Shown: piece by piece, positions 43,791-52,158 of the stretch
How positions within the stretch are numbered: position 1 is the first letter of the stretch
How the letters are laid out: the number at the start of each line of letters is the position of its first letter
Assembly (NCBI GenBank): GCA_018613035.1
Contig: JAGGRA010000028.1
Coordinates: forward strand, 62,001-126,000
From: Pseudomonas sp. ISL-84
GTDB lineage: Bacteria; Bacillota; Bacilli; Bacillales; Cytobacillaceae
Length of the DNA stretch: 64,000 nt
Reading direction: 5' to 3'
Translations under genes and position numbers: made by a program
Notes under the pieces: generated by a model
What the model was told of the DNA's origin: nothing
The model's database searches: none
The model's input: only the letters and a program-made list of their open reading frames with translations

Positions 43791-44822
43791 TTGAGCGAGA
43801 TTATTAATAACCGTGAACATCAAATAAACCTAAACAATCCTATTCAAGATGCTCCAAGAGAACGCCCGCTGTATAAACCGGAAGACCAGCCTGGGCACCC
43901 TATCCACACGTTTATTCGTGAAAACAGGGAGGTTGATAAACATCTCCGGGAAAAACTAAAGGTAAGTTTGGAAGCTTTTATAAAAGATGATAACGAAGAA
44001 AATGTGTATAAACTTTTGGAAGACTGCACACTTTTGCTGGATCTTGATAAACATTACAGCCGCAAAGAGAATTTACTTTTCCCATACTTGGAGAAGTATG
44101 GAATATACGGTCCCACAAACAATATGTGGAGAATTGACGATTTTATCAGGGATGGCATTAAAGAAGCTAAACAGCTGCTGTCAAATTACAATGGGGACAA
44201 GCAGAAGGTGATTCAAGAAGCGCAATTTATCTTTAATGAGGTAAGTGCCATGATTTACCGGGAGGAACACATCCTTTTTCCGATGGCATTAAAAAACCTG
44301 ACAGAGGATGAGTGGATCAAAATTGCGCATGAAAGCGACGAGATTGGCTTCTGCCTGACAGGCCCTGAAGCCGAGTGGAAGCCAGAACGCAAAGCGATTG
44401 GGGATAAAGCCATTTCAGAAGGCTATATCAAGATGGAAACCGGCATATTATCGTTAAAGCAGCTAGAGCTTCTCTTGAATCACCTTCCAGTTGATATAAC
44501 CTTTATTGACCATGATGATGTAGTCCGCTATTTCTCCCATGGAAGGGAAAGGATTTTCGCCAGGACAAAGGCCGTTATCGGGCGCACTGTGCAAAATTGC
44601 CATCCGCCGCGGAGCGTGCATGTTGTCGAGGAATTGCTGGAAGATTTCAAGGCAGGCCGTAAGGATTCTGAGGACTTTTGGATTAAGTTCAGAGACAAGT
44701 ACGTTTATATCCGGTATTTTGCTGTAAGAGACGAAAACGGCTCCTATGTAGGCACCCTGGAATTCACACAAAATATCAGTCCTATCCAGGAAATTGAAGG
44801 GGAAAAAAGAATACTTTCGTAA
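43791..44822 (+). CDS. DUF438-family hemerythrin-PAS protein lacking the DUF438 domain
   Basis: This 343-residue protein has a hemerythrin HHE region (PGHPIHTFIRENREVDKHL, LDKHYSRKENLLFPYLEKYG, IYREEHILFPMA) and a C-terminal PAS domain (about 220-335: LPVDITFIDHDDVVRYFSHGRERIF). Typical relatives begin MSE-INNRE, then have a DUF438 domain of about 60 residues, then PEDQPGHPIHTF. Here MSEIINNRE is joined to that later segment by about 20 unrelated residues, so DUF438 seems deleted in frame. A role in oxygen, NO or redox sensing is likely. TTG follows AGGAGG. Confidence 0.8.
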   Translation: MSEIINNREHQINLNNPIQDAPRERPLYKPEDQPGHPIHTFIRENREVDKHLREKLKVSLEAFIKDDNEENVYKLLEDCTLLLDLDKHYSRKENLLFPYLEKYGIYGPTNNMWRIDDFIRDGIKEAKQLLSNYNGDKQKVIQEAQFIFNEVSAMIYREEHILFPMALKNLTEDEWIKIAHESDEIGFCLTGPEAEWKPERKAIGDKAISEGYIKMETGILSLKQLELLLNHLPVDITFIDHDDVVRYFSHGRERIFARTKAVIGRTVQNCHPPRSVHVVEELLEDFKAGRKDSEDFWIKFRDKYVYIRYFAVRDENGSYVGTLEFTQNISPIQEIEGEKRILS

Positions 44823-44830
44823 GCGAACCA

Positions 44831-44868
44831 AAAAGCTAAAGAGCAGAATCGCTCTTTAGCTTTTTTTT
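44831..44868. terminator. bidirectional terminator
   Basis: AAAAGCTAAAGAGC and GCTCTTTAGCTTTT form a 14-bp stem with a 6-base loop; the end of the convergent minus-strand gene lies in the right arm. Confidence 0.93.
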
Positions 44869-45674
44869 ATTTTTGAAGGGTTGTTGATTTTATAGGGAAC
44901 AGGCTGTTCTATAATGAATTCCTCTTCACAATCTTTCCCTTTTGGCAGTTTCTTTTTGACGATTTTTCCATCAAATTCGAGTGCTTCACCAGGCTCCAAT
45001 TCAAACTTCTTCAAGGTTTTTGAATGAGAGCACCAGGCAAGGCCTACTTCAACAGGATCGTCCTGTTGAATGACGACATTCTCGAGAACGACGACTTCAT
45101 CATTTTCTTCATTAAAATGGTTCCAGCTTAAAGCAAATTGTTTAACTTTAGCGGTAAAATGCACTTTTTCTGCAGGAAGCTCCAACGCTGGCTGCTTTTC
45201 TTTCTTTGCTTTTTTGGCAGCAGGTTTTTTCTTTGTTTGGTTTTCCTCTGATTTCTTTAGAGCATCCGCGGGTTTATCGTTATCATCCTTTAAAGCTTTC
45301 TTCTCAGATTGAACTGAAGCTGGTCCGCCAAAGTCGGCAATGATGGCTTTTCCAAAGCTCGGAGCCTGCATTTCTTTCAGATAAGCAGGGTGTATGCAGC
45401 TTAGATTTCCGTCCTGAAATTCAATAACAATGGTATGATAATCTCCAGATTCCCCGTAAGCCTGAAAACCCTTAATCGTAACGAGGCGCTGATGTGTTTT
45501 TTCCTTATACCAGAATTCCTTTTTTACTTCCTTTGTGGTTGATAATCCCCATTCCCTGACTTTCTCTTCATAGTGGGCATCGTTTTCAAAGGTTTCATAT
45601 TCACCCTTAGGAGGAAAATACGCAGTATTGTTTGCATCTTCTATTTGAGGCAGAGTAATTGCCAAGCCGTCCAC
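44856..45674 (-). CDS. hypothetical protein with basic linker (up to 272 aa)
   Basis: This cytosolic protein has an N-terminal part (about 1-115, YHTIVIEFQDGNLSCIHPAYLKEMQ), a Lys/Ala-rich linker (about 140-165, KKKPAAKKAKKEKQ) and a C-terminal beta-rich part (VHFTAKVKQFALSW ... VEVGLAWCSHSKTLKKFEL). The basic linker suggests nucleic-acid contact; no family is recognised. The frame opens at GTG 45674, but AAAGGA is better spaced for TTG at 45665, so the first three residues are doubtful. Confidence 0.68.
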   Translation of the reverse strand: MDGLAITLPQIEDANNTAYFPPKGEYETFENDAHYEEKVREWGLSTTKEVKKEFWYKEKTHQRLVTIKGFQAYGESGDYHTIVIEFQDGNLSCIHPAYLKEMQAPSFGKAIIADFGGPASVQSEKKALKDDNDKPADALKKSEENQTKKKPAAKKAKKEKQPALELPAEKVHFTAKVKQFALSWNHFNEENDEVVVLENVVIQQDDPVEVGLAWCSHSKTLKKFELEPGEALEFDGKIVKKKLPKGKDCEEEFIIEQPVPYKINNPSKIKKS

Positions 45675-45797
45675 ATCCTTTCATGAATATTTTAATGGTC
45701 AAGTAAGATAAAATCAAAAAAGATGAAGGGTTTTGCAGATAACTTTTGAATATAGTTAATAATAGAATTAAAGCTATTCTATAAAGGAGTTTAAAAG

Positions 45798-47585
45798 ATG
45801 AATACATACAAAAATAGAAATGAAGTATCTGAAAAAGAAAAATGGAATCTAAATGATATTTATCCCAGTTTAGAAAAATGGGAGAAAGACTACCAGCACA
45901 TTGAAAAAATAGCTGAAAAGCTGAAGGAATATGATGGCCATATTACAGATGGATCTTCTCTGTATCAATATCTTGAACAAAAAGAAAAACTTTCTTACTT
46001 ATTTAATAAGCTTTATGCTTATGCCATGCTGAAAACAGATGAAGATACGAGGGTGACTGAATCACAATCTTATGTGGACAGAGCGAAGCAGTTAAGTGTA
46101 AAAATCAGTTCATCCACATCTTTTTTTATGCCCTATCTTTTAAGCTTGGCGGAGGATACATTAAAGGGCTATATTGCAGAAGAAAAGGGCTTGAAATACT
46201 TCGAGGAAGACCTGCTTGAATCCTTTCGCTACAAACCTCATGTCCTCAATAAAGATAAAGAAGAGGTTTTATCACAGTTGGGAGAGGCACTTTCCGCACC
46301 AAGCCACACGTTTGGAATGATAAATAACGCGGATATGAAGTTTGGGGAAGTAACTGGAGAAGATGGGGATAAGGTAGAGCTAACCCGTGGTATGTATGCA
46401 AAAATTATGGAGGACGAAGACCGTTCAAAACGGAAAGAAGCATATAAGGCCTACTACCAGCCATATATCCAGCTGAAAAACTCCATTGCGTCTACTCTAT
46501 CGGCAGCCATCAAAAATAATGTAACAATGGCTAAAATCCGAAACTATCCATCCGCTCTTGAAAAGGGGTTGTTTGGAGATAAGGTGCCAAAAGAGGTTTA
46601 TGATAACCTGATTGAAACGACAAAAAACAATATAGGGCCAATGCATCAATATACCAGGATCCGAAAGGAAAAGCTTGGCCTTGAGGAATTGCGCCAATAT
46701 GACATGAATGTGCCATTAGTAAAAGGTGTAAAGCCCGTTATCACTTATGAGGAAGCCTATGACACCATGTGCAAAGCTTTATCTCCTTTGGGGGAAGATT
46801 ATGTCAGCATCCTGAAGGAATTTAATACAGGACGCTACATTGATGTACGCGAAACGCCAGGCAAGCGCTCAGGTGCCTATAATTTAGGCATATATGGCGT
46901 CCACCCATATATTTTGCTGAACCACCGTGATGACCTTGACAGCCTGTTTACGCTTGCGCATGAATGCGGCCATGGCGTACACAGCAAACTAAGCTCACAG
47001 CATCAGCCGCAAATTACCGCCCGCTATAGTATCTTTGTCGCTGAAGTGGCATCAACCGTAAATGAAGTATTGCTAATTAACTATTTATTAAACAAAGAAA
47101 AAGACGAAGAAGTCCGAAAACATCTTCTTAACCATTTTATTGATCAATTTAAAGGAACCTTTTTTACTCAAGTCATGTTTGCCGAGTTTGAGATGAAAAC
47201 ACATGAAATGGCGGAAAAAGGACAGCCGCTTAATGCCGAAGTCTTTAATCAAATCTATGAGGGTTTATTCCGTGAATACAATGGCAATGAAATCGTTTTT
47301 GATGAAGAGGTCAAATACGGCTGGTCGAGAATCCCCCATTTTTACCGCCCCTTTTACGTTTACAAATATGCAACAGGTTTTGCTTCAGCCATTCATCTGG
47401 CGACAAAAATTCTCGAAGGAGACAAACAAACCCTTGATACCTATCTTGAGTTTCTGAAAAGCGGCAGCTCCGATTATCCGCTGGAACTGCTGAAGAAAAC
47501 AGGTGTTGATTTGACCACGCCGAAGCCAATTGAAAACTCACTCAAGAAATTCCGTGAGCTAATAGAGGAATTCGGAGAGCTATAA
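45798..47585 (+). CDS. pepF: oligoendopeptidase F (M3B family)
   Basis: This 595-residue cytosolic zinc metallopeptidase cleaves short peptides. The zinc motif HExxH is in TLAHECGHGVHS with the third ligand Glu in VAEVASTVNEV; FYRPFYVYKYATGFASA is the conserved substrate-side Tyr segment. B. subtilis PepF (YjbG) is similar in length (about 609). AAAGGAG precedes the ATG. Its terminator hairpin has been split by the IS3-family element that follows. Confidence 0.93.
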   Translation: MNTYKNRNEVSEKEKWNLNDIYPSLEKWEKDYQHIEKIAEKLKEYDGHITDGSSLYQYLEQKEKLSYLFNKLYAYAMLKTDEDTRVTESQSYVDRAKQLSVKISSSTSFFMPYLLSLAEDTLKGYIAEEKGLKYFEEDLLESFRYKPHVLNKDKEEVLSQLGEALSAPSHTFGMINNADMKFGEVTGEDGDKVELTRGMYAKIMEDEDRSKRKEAYKAYYQPYIQLKNSIASTLSAAIKNNVTMAKIRNYPSALEKGLFGDKVPKEVYDNLIETTKNNIGPMHQYTRIRKEKLGLEELRQYDMNVPLVKGVKPVITYEEAYDTMCKALSPLGEDYVSILKEFNTGRYIDVRETPGKRSGAYNLGIYGVHPYILLNHRDDLDSLFTLAHECGHGVHSKLSSQHQPQITARYSIFVAEVASTVNEVLLINYLLNKEKDEEVRKHLLNHFIDQFKGTFFTQVMFAEFEMKTHEMAEKGQPLNAEVFNQIYEGLFREYNGNEIVFDEEVKYGWSRIPHFYRPFYVYKYATGFASAIHLATKILEGDKQTLDTYLEFLKSGSSDYPLELLKKTGVDLTTPKPIENSLKKFRELIEEFGEL

Positions 47586-47643
47586 GTATTTAAAAAAGCC
47601 TGCTTCCTGGTCTTGTCCCTGTCAAGTAGACAACATAAAAAAG

Positions 47644-48495
47644 CTAAGCTGCGAGCGCGTGTCGATATTCAATCGGCGCGCGTTTCTTTAGTTTCTTTTG
47701 TTTTCGTTTGTAATTGTAATGGTAGAAGTAATCCTCAAGCGTTTGCACTAGCTCTTCTTCTGATTTACACTTGTCTATATACAACTTCTCTGTTTTAAGG
47801 TGTGAGAAGAACGATTCCACACAGGCATTATCCAGGCAGTTTCCTTTTCGAGAGTGGCTGCCCCTGATGCCATAAGCCTCTAATCGGTTGTTGTATAGCT
47901 TTAACGTATATTGGAAGCCCTGATCCGAATGGAGAACGGCTCCAGCTACGTCTTTTTTCTTTGTCCAATTATCTACTGTATTTAACACAAGTTCGAGATC
48001 GTTTCTCTTGGATAGCTCCCAGCTTACTATCTCATTATTGAAAAGGTCCTGGATGACCGATAAATAATAAAATTCATCTCCAACAGATATATAGGTTATA
48101 TCCGTTACCATCTTTTGATTAGGGCCAGCTGCCTTGAAATTCCTCTTCAGGCGATTGGGGAAGATGACCGAAGGGCTCTGGCCATGTCGCTTTCTCTTCT
48201 TCCTGATGACGGATTGTATGTCCATTTCCGTCATAAGCTTATAGACCTTTTTATGGTTAATAAGATACCCATTTTCATTTAGTTCATCTGTAATGCGCGG
48301 CCGGCCAAATTCGGGATGCATGAAATGAATGCCCATAATGTGCTCGCGGATGTCTTGTTCCTTCGCAGTCTTCTCTATCCTTTGCGATTGAGTTTTCCTC
48401 CATTTATAATAGCTTGCAGGCTTGATGTAGGTGATCTCCAGCAGCCAGGAGACAGGATAGTCACCCCTTAATTCATCAATCAGTTCATACTTCAT
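47644..48495 (-). CDS. IS3-family transposase OrfB (DDE integrase catalytic domain)
   Basis: This 283-residue frame has an N-terminal HTH_21-like region (REHIMGIHFMHPEFGRPRITDEL) and an rve integrase core with the DDE residues in MVTDITYI, LHSDQGFQYT and DNACVESFFSHLK. It begins with ATG overlapping the orfA stop (ATGA) in the -1 frame. It is probably translated mainly as an OrfAB fusion by frameshifting, giving the active transposase. Confidence 0.93.
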   Translation of the reverse strand: MKYELIDELRGDYPVSWLLEITYIKPASYYKWRKTQSQRIEKTAKEQDIREHIMGIHFMHPEFGRPRITDELNENGYLINHKKVYKLMTEMDIQSVIRKKRKRHGQSPSVIFPNRLKRNFKAAGPNQKMVTDITYISVGDEFYYLSVIQDLFNNEIVSWELSKRNDLELVLNTVDNWTKKKDVAGAVLHSDQGFQYTLKLYNNRLEAYGIRGSHSRKGNCLDNACVESFFSHLKTEKLYIDKCKSEEELVQTLEDYFYHYNYKRKQKKLKKRAPIEYRHALAA

Positions 48496-48827
48496 TCTTC
48501 TGGGAATGTCTTCTCCTCCTTTACCAGATTTGGATACTGCTTTTTTAAATATTCAACCTGTGCTCTTAAATAATCTCTTTCCTCTTCAACCGACTTGAAT
48601 ATAGTCCTGGGTCTGCCTTTTAAAGGATTGGAGACACCACCTTTTCTTTCATCAAAAGGTACCCCGTCTTTCCATTTCCTCACCCACACTTTGAGCTGGC
48701 TGCAATGACGGATCCCCAACTCTTTGGCGAGAACTTTGTAACTCTTGGATCCATTTAAGTATTTCATGACAGCATTACGTTTGAACTCCTCTGAATAACT
48801 ATTAAAGGTTTGGCCTTTCTTTGCCAT
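48492..48827 (-). CDS. IS3-family transposase OrfA (helix-turn-helix)
   Basis: This 111-residue protein has an N-terminal HTH_Tnp_1-type domain (YSEEFKRNAVMKYLNGSKSYKVLAKELGI...) that binds the IS ends, and a C-terminal leucine-zipper-like helix (EEERDYLRAQVEYLKKQYP). ATG 48827 follows GGAGGGG; a longer frame to 48863 lacks a site. A slippery A-AAA-AAG lies within the codons for Leu-Lys-Lys near the end. Confidence 0.92.
   Translation of the reverse strand: MAKKGQTFNSYSEEFKRNAVMKYLNGSKSYKVLAKELGIRHCSQLKVWVRKWKDGVPFDERKGGVSNPLKGRPRTIFKSVEEERDYLRAQVEYLKKQYPNLVKEEKTFPEE
48540..48546 (-). promoter_or_regulatory. programmed -1 frameshift heptamer A-AAA-AAG
   Basis: In orfA the codons TTA AAA AAG contain A-AAA-AAG. 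The -1 frame is open from here into orfB without a stop (AAA AAA GCA GTA ... AGA ATG AAG). A GGAGGAG stretch follows 17-23 bases later and may stimulate slipping or start orfB. Confidence 0.75.
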
Positions 48828-49064
48828 AGAAAAATCCCCTCCAAGTAGAACTCTTTCCACCATGGTAACATGAAGGTTTTTTTGAATGTCTACTTAAAGG
48901 GGACAATATCATCCAGAATGATGGGAAGCAGGCTTTTTTTCTATCAGACAATTCAGATGCAGACATACAAATGATGGACAGATTGAAATATTCCTGCAAT
49001 AATTGATGCAGACTTTTAAATGAATACTTATATAGCGAATTATTTAAGATAAAGGATGAAATCC

Positions 49065-50096
49065 ATGAAAGTACTTCTAGCAAGCCCCAACTTTCACCAG
49101 GCAAGAGGCAATACCGTTACCGTCCAGCGTATATCTGACGGACTGAAAAAGCTTGGCATTGAAACTGAAATTATTAACGTGAAAGAGGGCAGAAAGCCTT
49201 CAAAGATGCCCCAAGCTGATATTGTTCATGGTTTTCATGCTTACCGCTTTGGCCAATTTATTGACAAGCTTGATACAAAGCCGGAATCCTATTTGGTTAC
49301 AATGACAGGCACTGATTTAAATGTGGATCTTTTTGATAAAATGAAAAGATCTGATGTCATTCGGACATTATCAGAGGCAAAAGCCATTCACGTGTTTGAT
49401 AAAGAAGCAAAGCAGATACTGAGCAGCGAAATTTACGGTATTCAGACAAAGATCACCGTGATTCCCCAAGGCACTGTAGAGTTCCCTGAAACTGCACCGG
49501 CTTTCAAAAAGGAGCAGGGTACCTTTTTATTTGTTCTTCCGGCAGGAATCCGCAAGGTGAAAAATATCCCTTTCGCCATCGAGCAGCTAAAACACATTTA
49601 TAAAAACCATAAAAATATCCGTCTATGGCTGGCGGGCCCTATCATTGAAGAAGATGAGGGACATATGGTTAAGGAATTGGCAGAAAAGCATAAAGAATGG
49701 GTTCGATATCTTGGACAGATTCCACATGAATTCATGGGAGAAGTATACAAACAGGCAGACGCGGTTTTAAATACATCCCATTCTGAGGGTCAGCCTGCTG
49801 CCATTTTGGAAGCCATGCAATACAGCCTGCCTGTCCTGGCATTTAATAATTTAGGGAATAGAAATATCATTACACATAGGAATTCCGGTTTAATCTATAC
49901 TAATCCGGTCGAATTTCTTGATTATGCGGAGAAACTAGTCAATAATAACGAAATGAGGATAAAAATAGGGCGTGCTGCCAAATTCTATGTAGAGTGCAAT
50001 CATTCTTCTGAATGCGAAGCAAAAACATTGCAGAAGATCTATGAGAGTATTTTAGTTAAGAGCTGCACCAGTCCTTCTTCTTCAATTGATAAATAA
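49065..50096 (+). CDS. GT4-type glycosyltransferase, SenB-like
   Basis: This 343-residue GT-B glycosyltransferase has SPNFHQARGNTVTVQRISDG at the acceptor side, VTMTGTDLNVDLF in the middle, and VRYLGQIPHEFMGEVYKQAD ... SHSEGQPAAILEAM in the nucleotide-sugar half. From memory, GN-x-TT/TA near the N-terminus, LTGTDLYRD and WLG..PH....SRMEGG are typical of SenB, which uses selenophosphate and a UDP-sugar to form a selenosugar. The next gene, 17 bases on, encodes selenophosphate synthase, fitting that role; the activity is inferred. AAAGGATG supports ATG 49065 over ATG 49056. Confidence 0.75.
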   Translation: MKVLLASPNFHQARGNTVTVQRISDGLKKLGIETEIINVKEGRKPSKMPQADIVHGFHAYRFGQFIDKLDTKPESYLVTMTGTDLNVDLFDKMKRSDVIRTLSEAKAIHVFDKEAKQILSSEIYGIQTKITVIPQGTVEFPETAPAFKKEQGTFLFVLPAGIRKVKNIPFAIEQLKHIYKNHKNIRLWLAGPIIEEDEGHMVKELAEKHKEWVRYLGQIPHEFMGEVYKQADAVLNTSHSEGQPAAILEAMQYSLPVLAFNNLGNRNIITHRNSGLIYTNPVEFLDYAEKLVNNNEMRIKIGRAAKFYVECNHSSECEAKTLQKIYESILVKSCTSPSSSIDK

Positions 50097-50113
50097 AAAA
50101 AGGAGAGAGAAAC

Positions 50114-51166
50114 ATGTCTAAAGAAGAAATTATTAAACTTACTTCTTTATCTACCAAAGGCGGCTGAGGATGCAAAATTGGTCCTGAAGACCTGGCGCAG
50201 GTTCTGCGCCACTTGCCAAAGTCTGTACCTGATCCCAACCTGCTTGTAGGGCTGGATACTTCAGATGACGCAGGCGTATATAAAATTAATAATGAAACTG
50301 CACTTGTGCAGACATTAGATTTCTTTACTCCTATCGTTGATGACCCGTATATGTTTGGGCAAATTGCTGCCGCCAATTCCTTGAGCGATATATACGCAAT
50401 GGGCGGTAAGCCAATAACAGTTATGAATATTGTGGGCTTCCCGATTAATAAATTGGATAAGAGCATTTTGGCCGACATATTGGCAGGAGCATCAGATAAA
50501 GTGAGAGAATCAGGTGCTGTTTTAGTTGGAGGCCACTCGATTGATGACCAGGAGCCAAAATTTGGCTTATCTGTTACAGGAACAGTCCATCCTGAGCGGG
50601 TAAGAACGAATGCCGCGGCAAAACCGGGTGACAGCCTAATTTTAACTAAGCCAATCGGCGTCGGTATTTTAACACAAGCTATTAAAAAAGACATGCTAGA
50701 TCAGGAAGGCATTGACCGAGTCATGAAGGTAATGGCAGCTCTAAATAAAGAGGCTGCTGAAGCCATGGATAATTTCAATGTCAATGCCTGCACAGATGTT
50801 ACAGGTTTTGGTTTGCTGGGCCATGCTATGGAGATAGCAGAAGGCAGCGGCACAGGCATTACAATCGACAGCAAATCTGTACCTGTTCTGCCAAAGACAC
50901 GCGAGCTTGCCGAGCAGAATATCATCCCTGGAGGTTCTAAAAAGAACCATAAATGGCTGACCGAACGAATTCAATATGAGAATGTTGACGAAGTGGATCA
51001 ATGGATCCTTTGCGATGCCATTACATCCGGAGGCCTGCTGATCTCTGTTCCTGAAGAAGAAGCTGAAGCGCTTCTAGGCGTGCTTCATGAAAATGGAGTA
51101 CAGTCAGCAGCCATCATTGGGAAAGTAACAGACAAACAGCCTGGACGGATTACTGTTATTGGATAA
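50114..51166 (+). CDS. selD: selenophosphate synthase SelD, selenocysteine-containing
   Basis: This 350-residue SelD makes selenophosphate from selenide and ATP. Translation starts at ATG 50114 behind AAGGAGAGAGAAAC, reads MSKEEIIKLTSLSTKGG, meets TGA at 50165-50167 and continues GCKIGPEDLAQVL. TGA is codon 18, exactly where the catalytic Cys/Sec of SelD stands (GG-U-GCK). A bacterial SECIS hairpin follows. Downstream family motifs include GLDTSDDAGVY, MGGKPITVMNIVGFP, GGHSIDD, and TDVTGFGLLGHAMEIAEGS. Automated calls would start falsely at 50213. The SenB-like gene is just upstream. Confidence 0.95.
50165..50211 (+). promoter_or_regulatory. selenocysteine TGA codon and bacterial SECIS of selD
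   Basis: TGGCGCAG (50193-50200) and CTGCGCCA (50204-50211) form a perfect 8-bp stem capped by GTT. The apical part GCAGGTTCTGC is nearly that of E. coli fdhF (GCAGGTCTGC). The loop begins 33 bases after the TGA, within the 16-37 base range usual for SelB-dependent bSECIS elements. Confidence 0.85.
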
Positions 51167-51192
51167 AAAGGACTCGCAAAGGGTCCTTTTTA
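51165..51192 (+). terminator. intrinsic terminator after selD
   Basis: AAAAGGAC and GTCCTTTT form an 8-bp stem with a 9-base loop and T-run, beginning at the selD stop codon. The ABC genes downstream may have their own promoter or depend on readthrough. Confidence 0.8.
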
Positions 51193-51253
51193 TCGTGAAT
51201 TTTCATCGTCTAGGTACAAAAATTTTTAGATCTAAAATAAGGAAGTGGAAAAC

Positions 51254-52147
51254 ATGAAAAAAATACTTTTGTTTTTGACTATTATTTCATTGATGCTTAT
51301 AACCGCCTGCGGTGGAGATGAATCAGAGGGTAATAAAAAAGAAGAAACAGGTGAAGCTTTTACGATTGGTGTCATTCCTGTTCAAACTGAAGGATCCATG
51401 GAAGGCGCAATGGAAAAATTACAGTCCACACTATCGGAAAAACTTGATCGCGAGGTAGCGGTTGAGGTGTATCCGGACTATAACGGGGTTGTAGAAGCCA
51501 TGAACTACGATAAGATTGACATGGCTTACTTTGGGCCGTTAACTTACGTTGTTGCCCATGAAAAAAGCGGCGCAAAAGCCATCATTACACAGCTGATTGA
51601 TGGAGAACCATTTTATTACTCCTATATCATTACCCACAAAGACAATCCTTGGAATTCACTTGATGAATTGCTCGAAAAGAGCAGTGAAATCGACTTTGCT
51701 TTTGGTGACATTAACTCTACCTCCGGATCTTTAATTCCTTCGATTGAACTGAAGGACCGAGAAGTTTATGAATCCGAAGATACACATAGCTTTAGCTCTG
51801 TCAGATTTACAGGCTCCCATGATGCGACGGCATTGGCTGTCCAAAATAAACAAGTCGATGCTGGTGCCATTGACAGTGCCATCTACAACCAATTAGTTGA
51901 TTCTGGAAAAGTAGATGGCGACCAAATAAAAACCATTTGGGAATCAGAGAAGCTGTTCCAATATCCTTGGGCTGTCCATAAGGATACGGACGAGAAAACG
52001 ATCACCGCTCTTAAAGAGGCTTTTCTAGCTATTGAAGATCCAGAAATCCTTGATGCATTCGGGGCAAGCGGTTTTACAGAAGCCAGCAACGAAGATTACG
52101 AAAGCATCCGCCAGGCAGCCCTTAAAGAGGGAATCATTAAAGAATAG
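51254..52147 (+). CDS. PhnD-like ABC transporter substrate-binding lipoprotein
   Basis: This 297-residue lipoprotein has a signal sequence and lipobox LITAC (mature Cys after about 20 residues). The PhnD-type type II binding fold shows FTIGVIPVQTEGSMEGAMEKL, VEVYPDYNGVVEAMNYDKIDMAYFGPLTYVVA and DINSTSGSLIPSIEL. The family binds phosphonate, phosphite or phosphate; phnD-like proteins for other oxyanions exist. It sits between selD and a probable selenoprotein gene, so a selenium oxyanion is a possible ligand, by inference only. AAGGAAG supports ATG 51254; the GTG at 51245 overlaps the site. Confidence 0.87.
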   Translation: MKKILLFLTIISLMLITACGGDESEGNKKEETGEAFTIGVIPVQTEGSMEGAMEKLQSTLSEKLDREVAVEVYPDYNGVVEAMNYDKIDMAYFGPLTYVVAHEKSGAKAIITQLIDGEPFYYSYIITHKDNPWNSLDELLEKSSEIDFAFGDINSTSGSLIPSIELKDREVYESEDTHSFSSVRFTGSHDATALAVQNKQVDAGAIDSAIYNQLVDSGKVDGDQIKTIWESEKLFQYPWAVHKDTDEKTITALKEAFLAIEDPEILDAFGASGFTEASNEDYESIRQAALKEGIIKE

Positions 52148-52158
52148 GGCTGATTAGA

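Larger units (their letters stand above)
47614..48905 (-). mobile_element. IS3-family insertion sequence (IS150-like)
   Basis: This element of about 1.29 kb has two overlapping transposase frames on the minus strand. The terminal inverted repeats are TGTCCCTGTCAAGTAGACA at the left and TGTCCCCTTTAAGTAGACA (complement) at the right, 16 of 19 identical. Both frames are intact, so it may be active. I could not find a matching 3-4 base target duplication at the ends as drawn. Confidence 0.92.
47592..48939 (+). terminator. pepF terminator split by an insertion sequence
   Basis: AAAAAAGCCTGCTTCC at 47592-47607 is a perfect 16-base complement of GGAAGCAGGCTTTTTT at 48924-48939. Joined, they make a classic terminator with T-run right after pepF. 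The IS at 47614-48905 occupies the loop. Confidence 0.8.

Noticed and set aside
47611-48908. Target-site duplication of the IS
   Set aside because: The three bases outside each inverted repeat (TCT and ATA) do not match, so none is claimed.
50165-50167. selD as a pseudogene or frameshifted gene because of the TGA
   Set aside because: The TGA lies exactly at the catalytic Sec/Cys position, the frame is intact on both sides and a bSECIS hairpin follows at the right distance.
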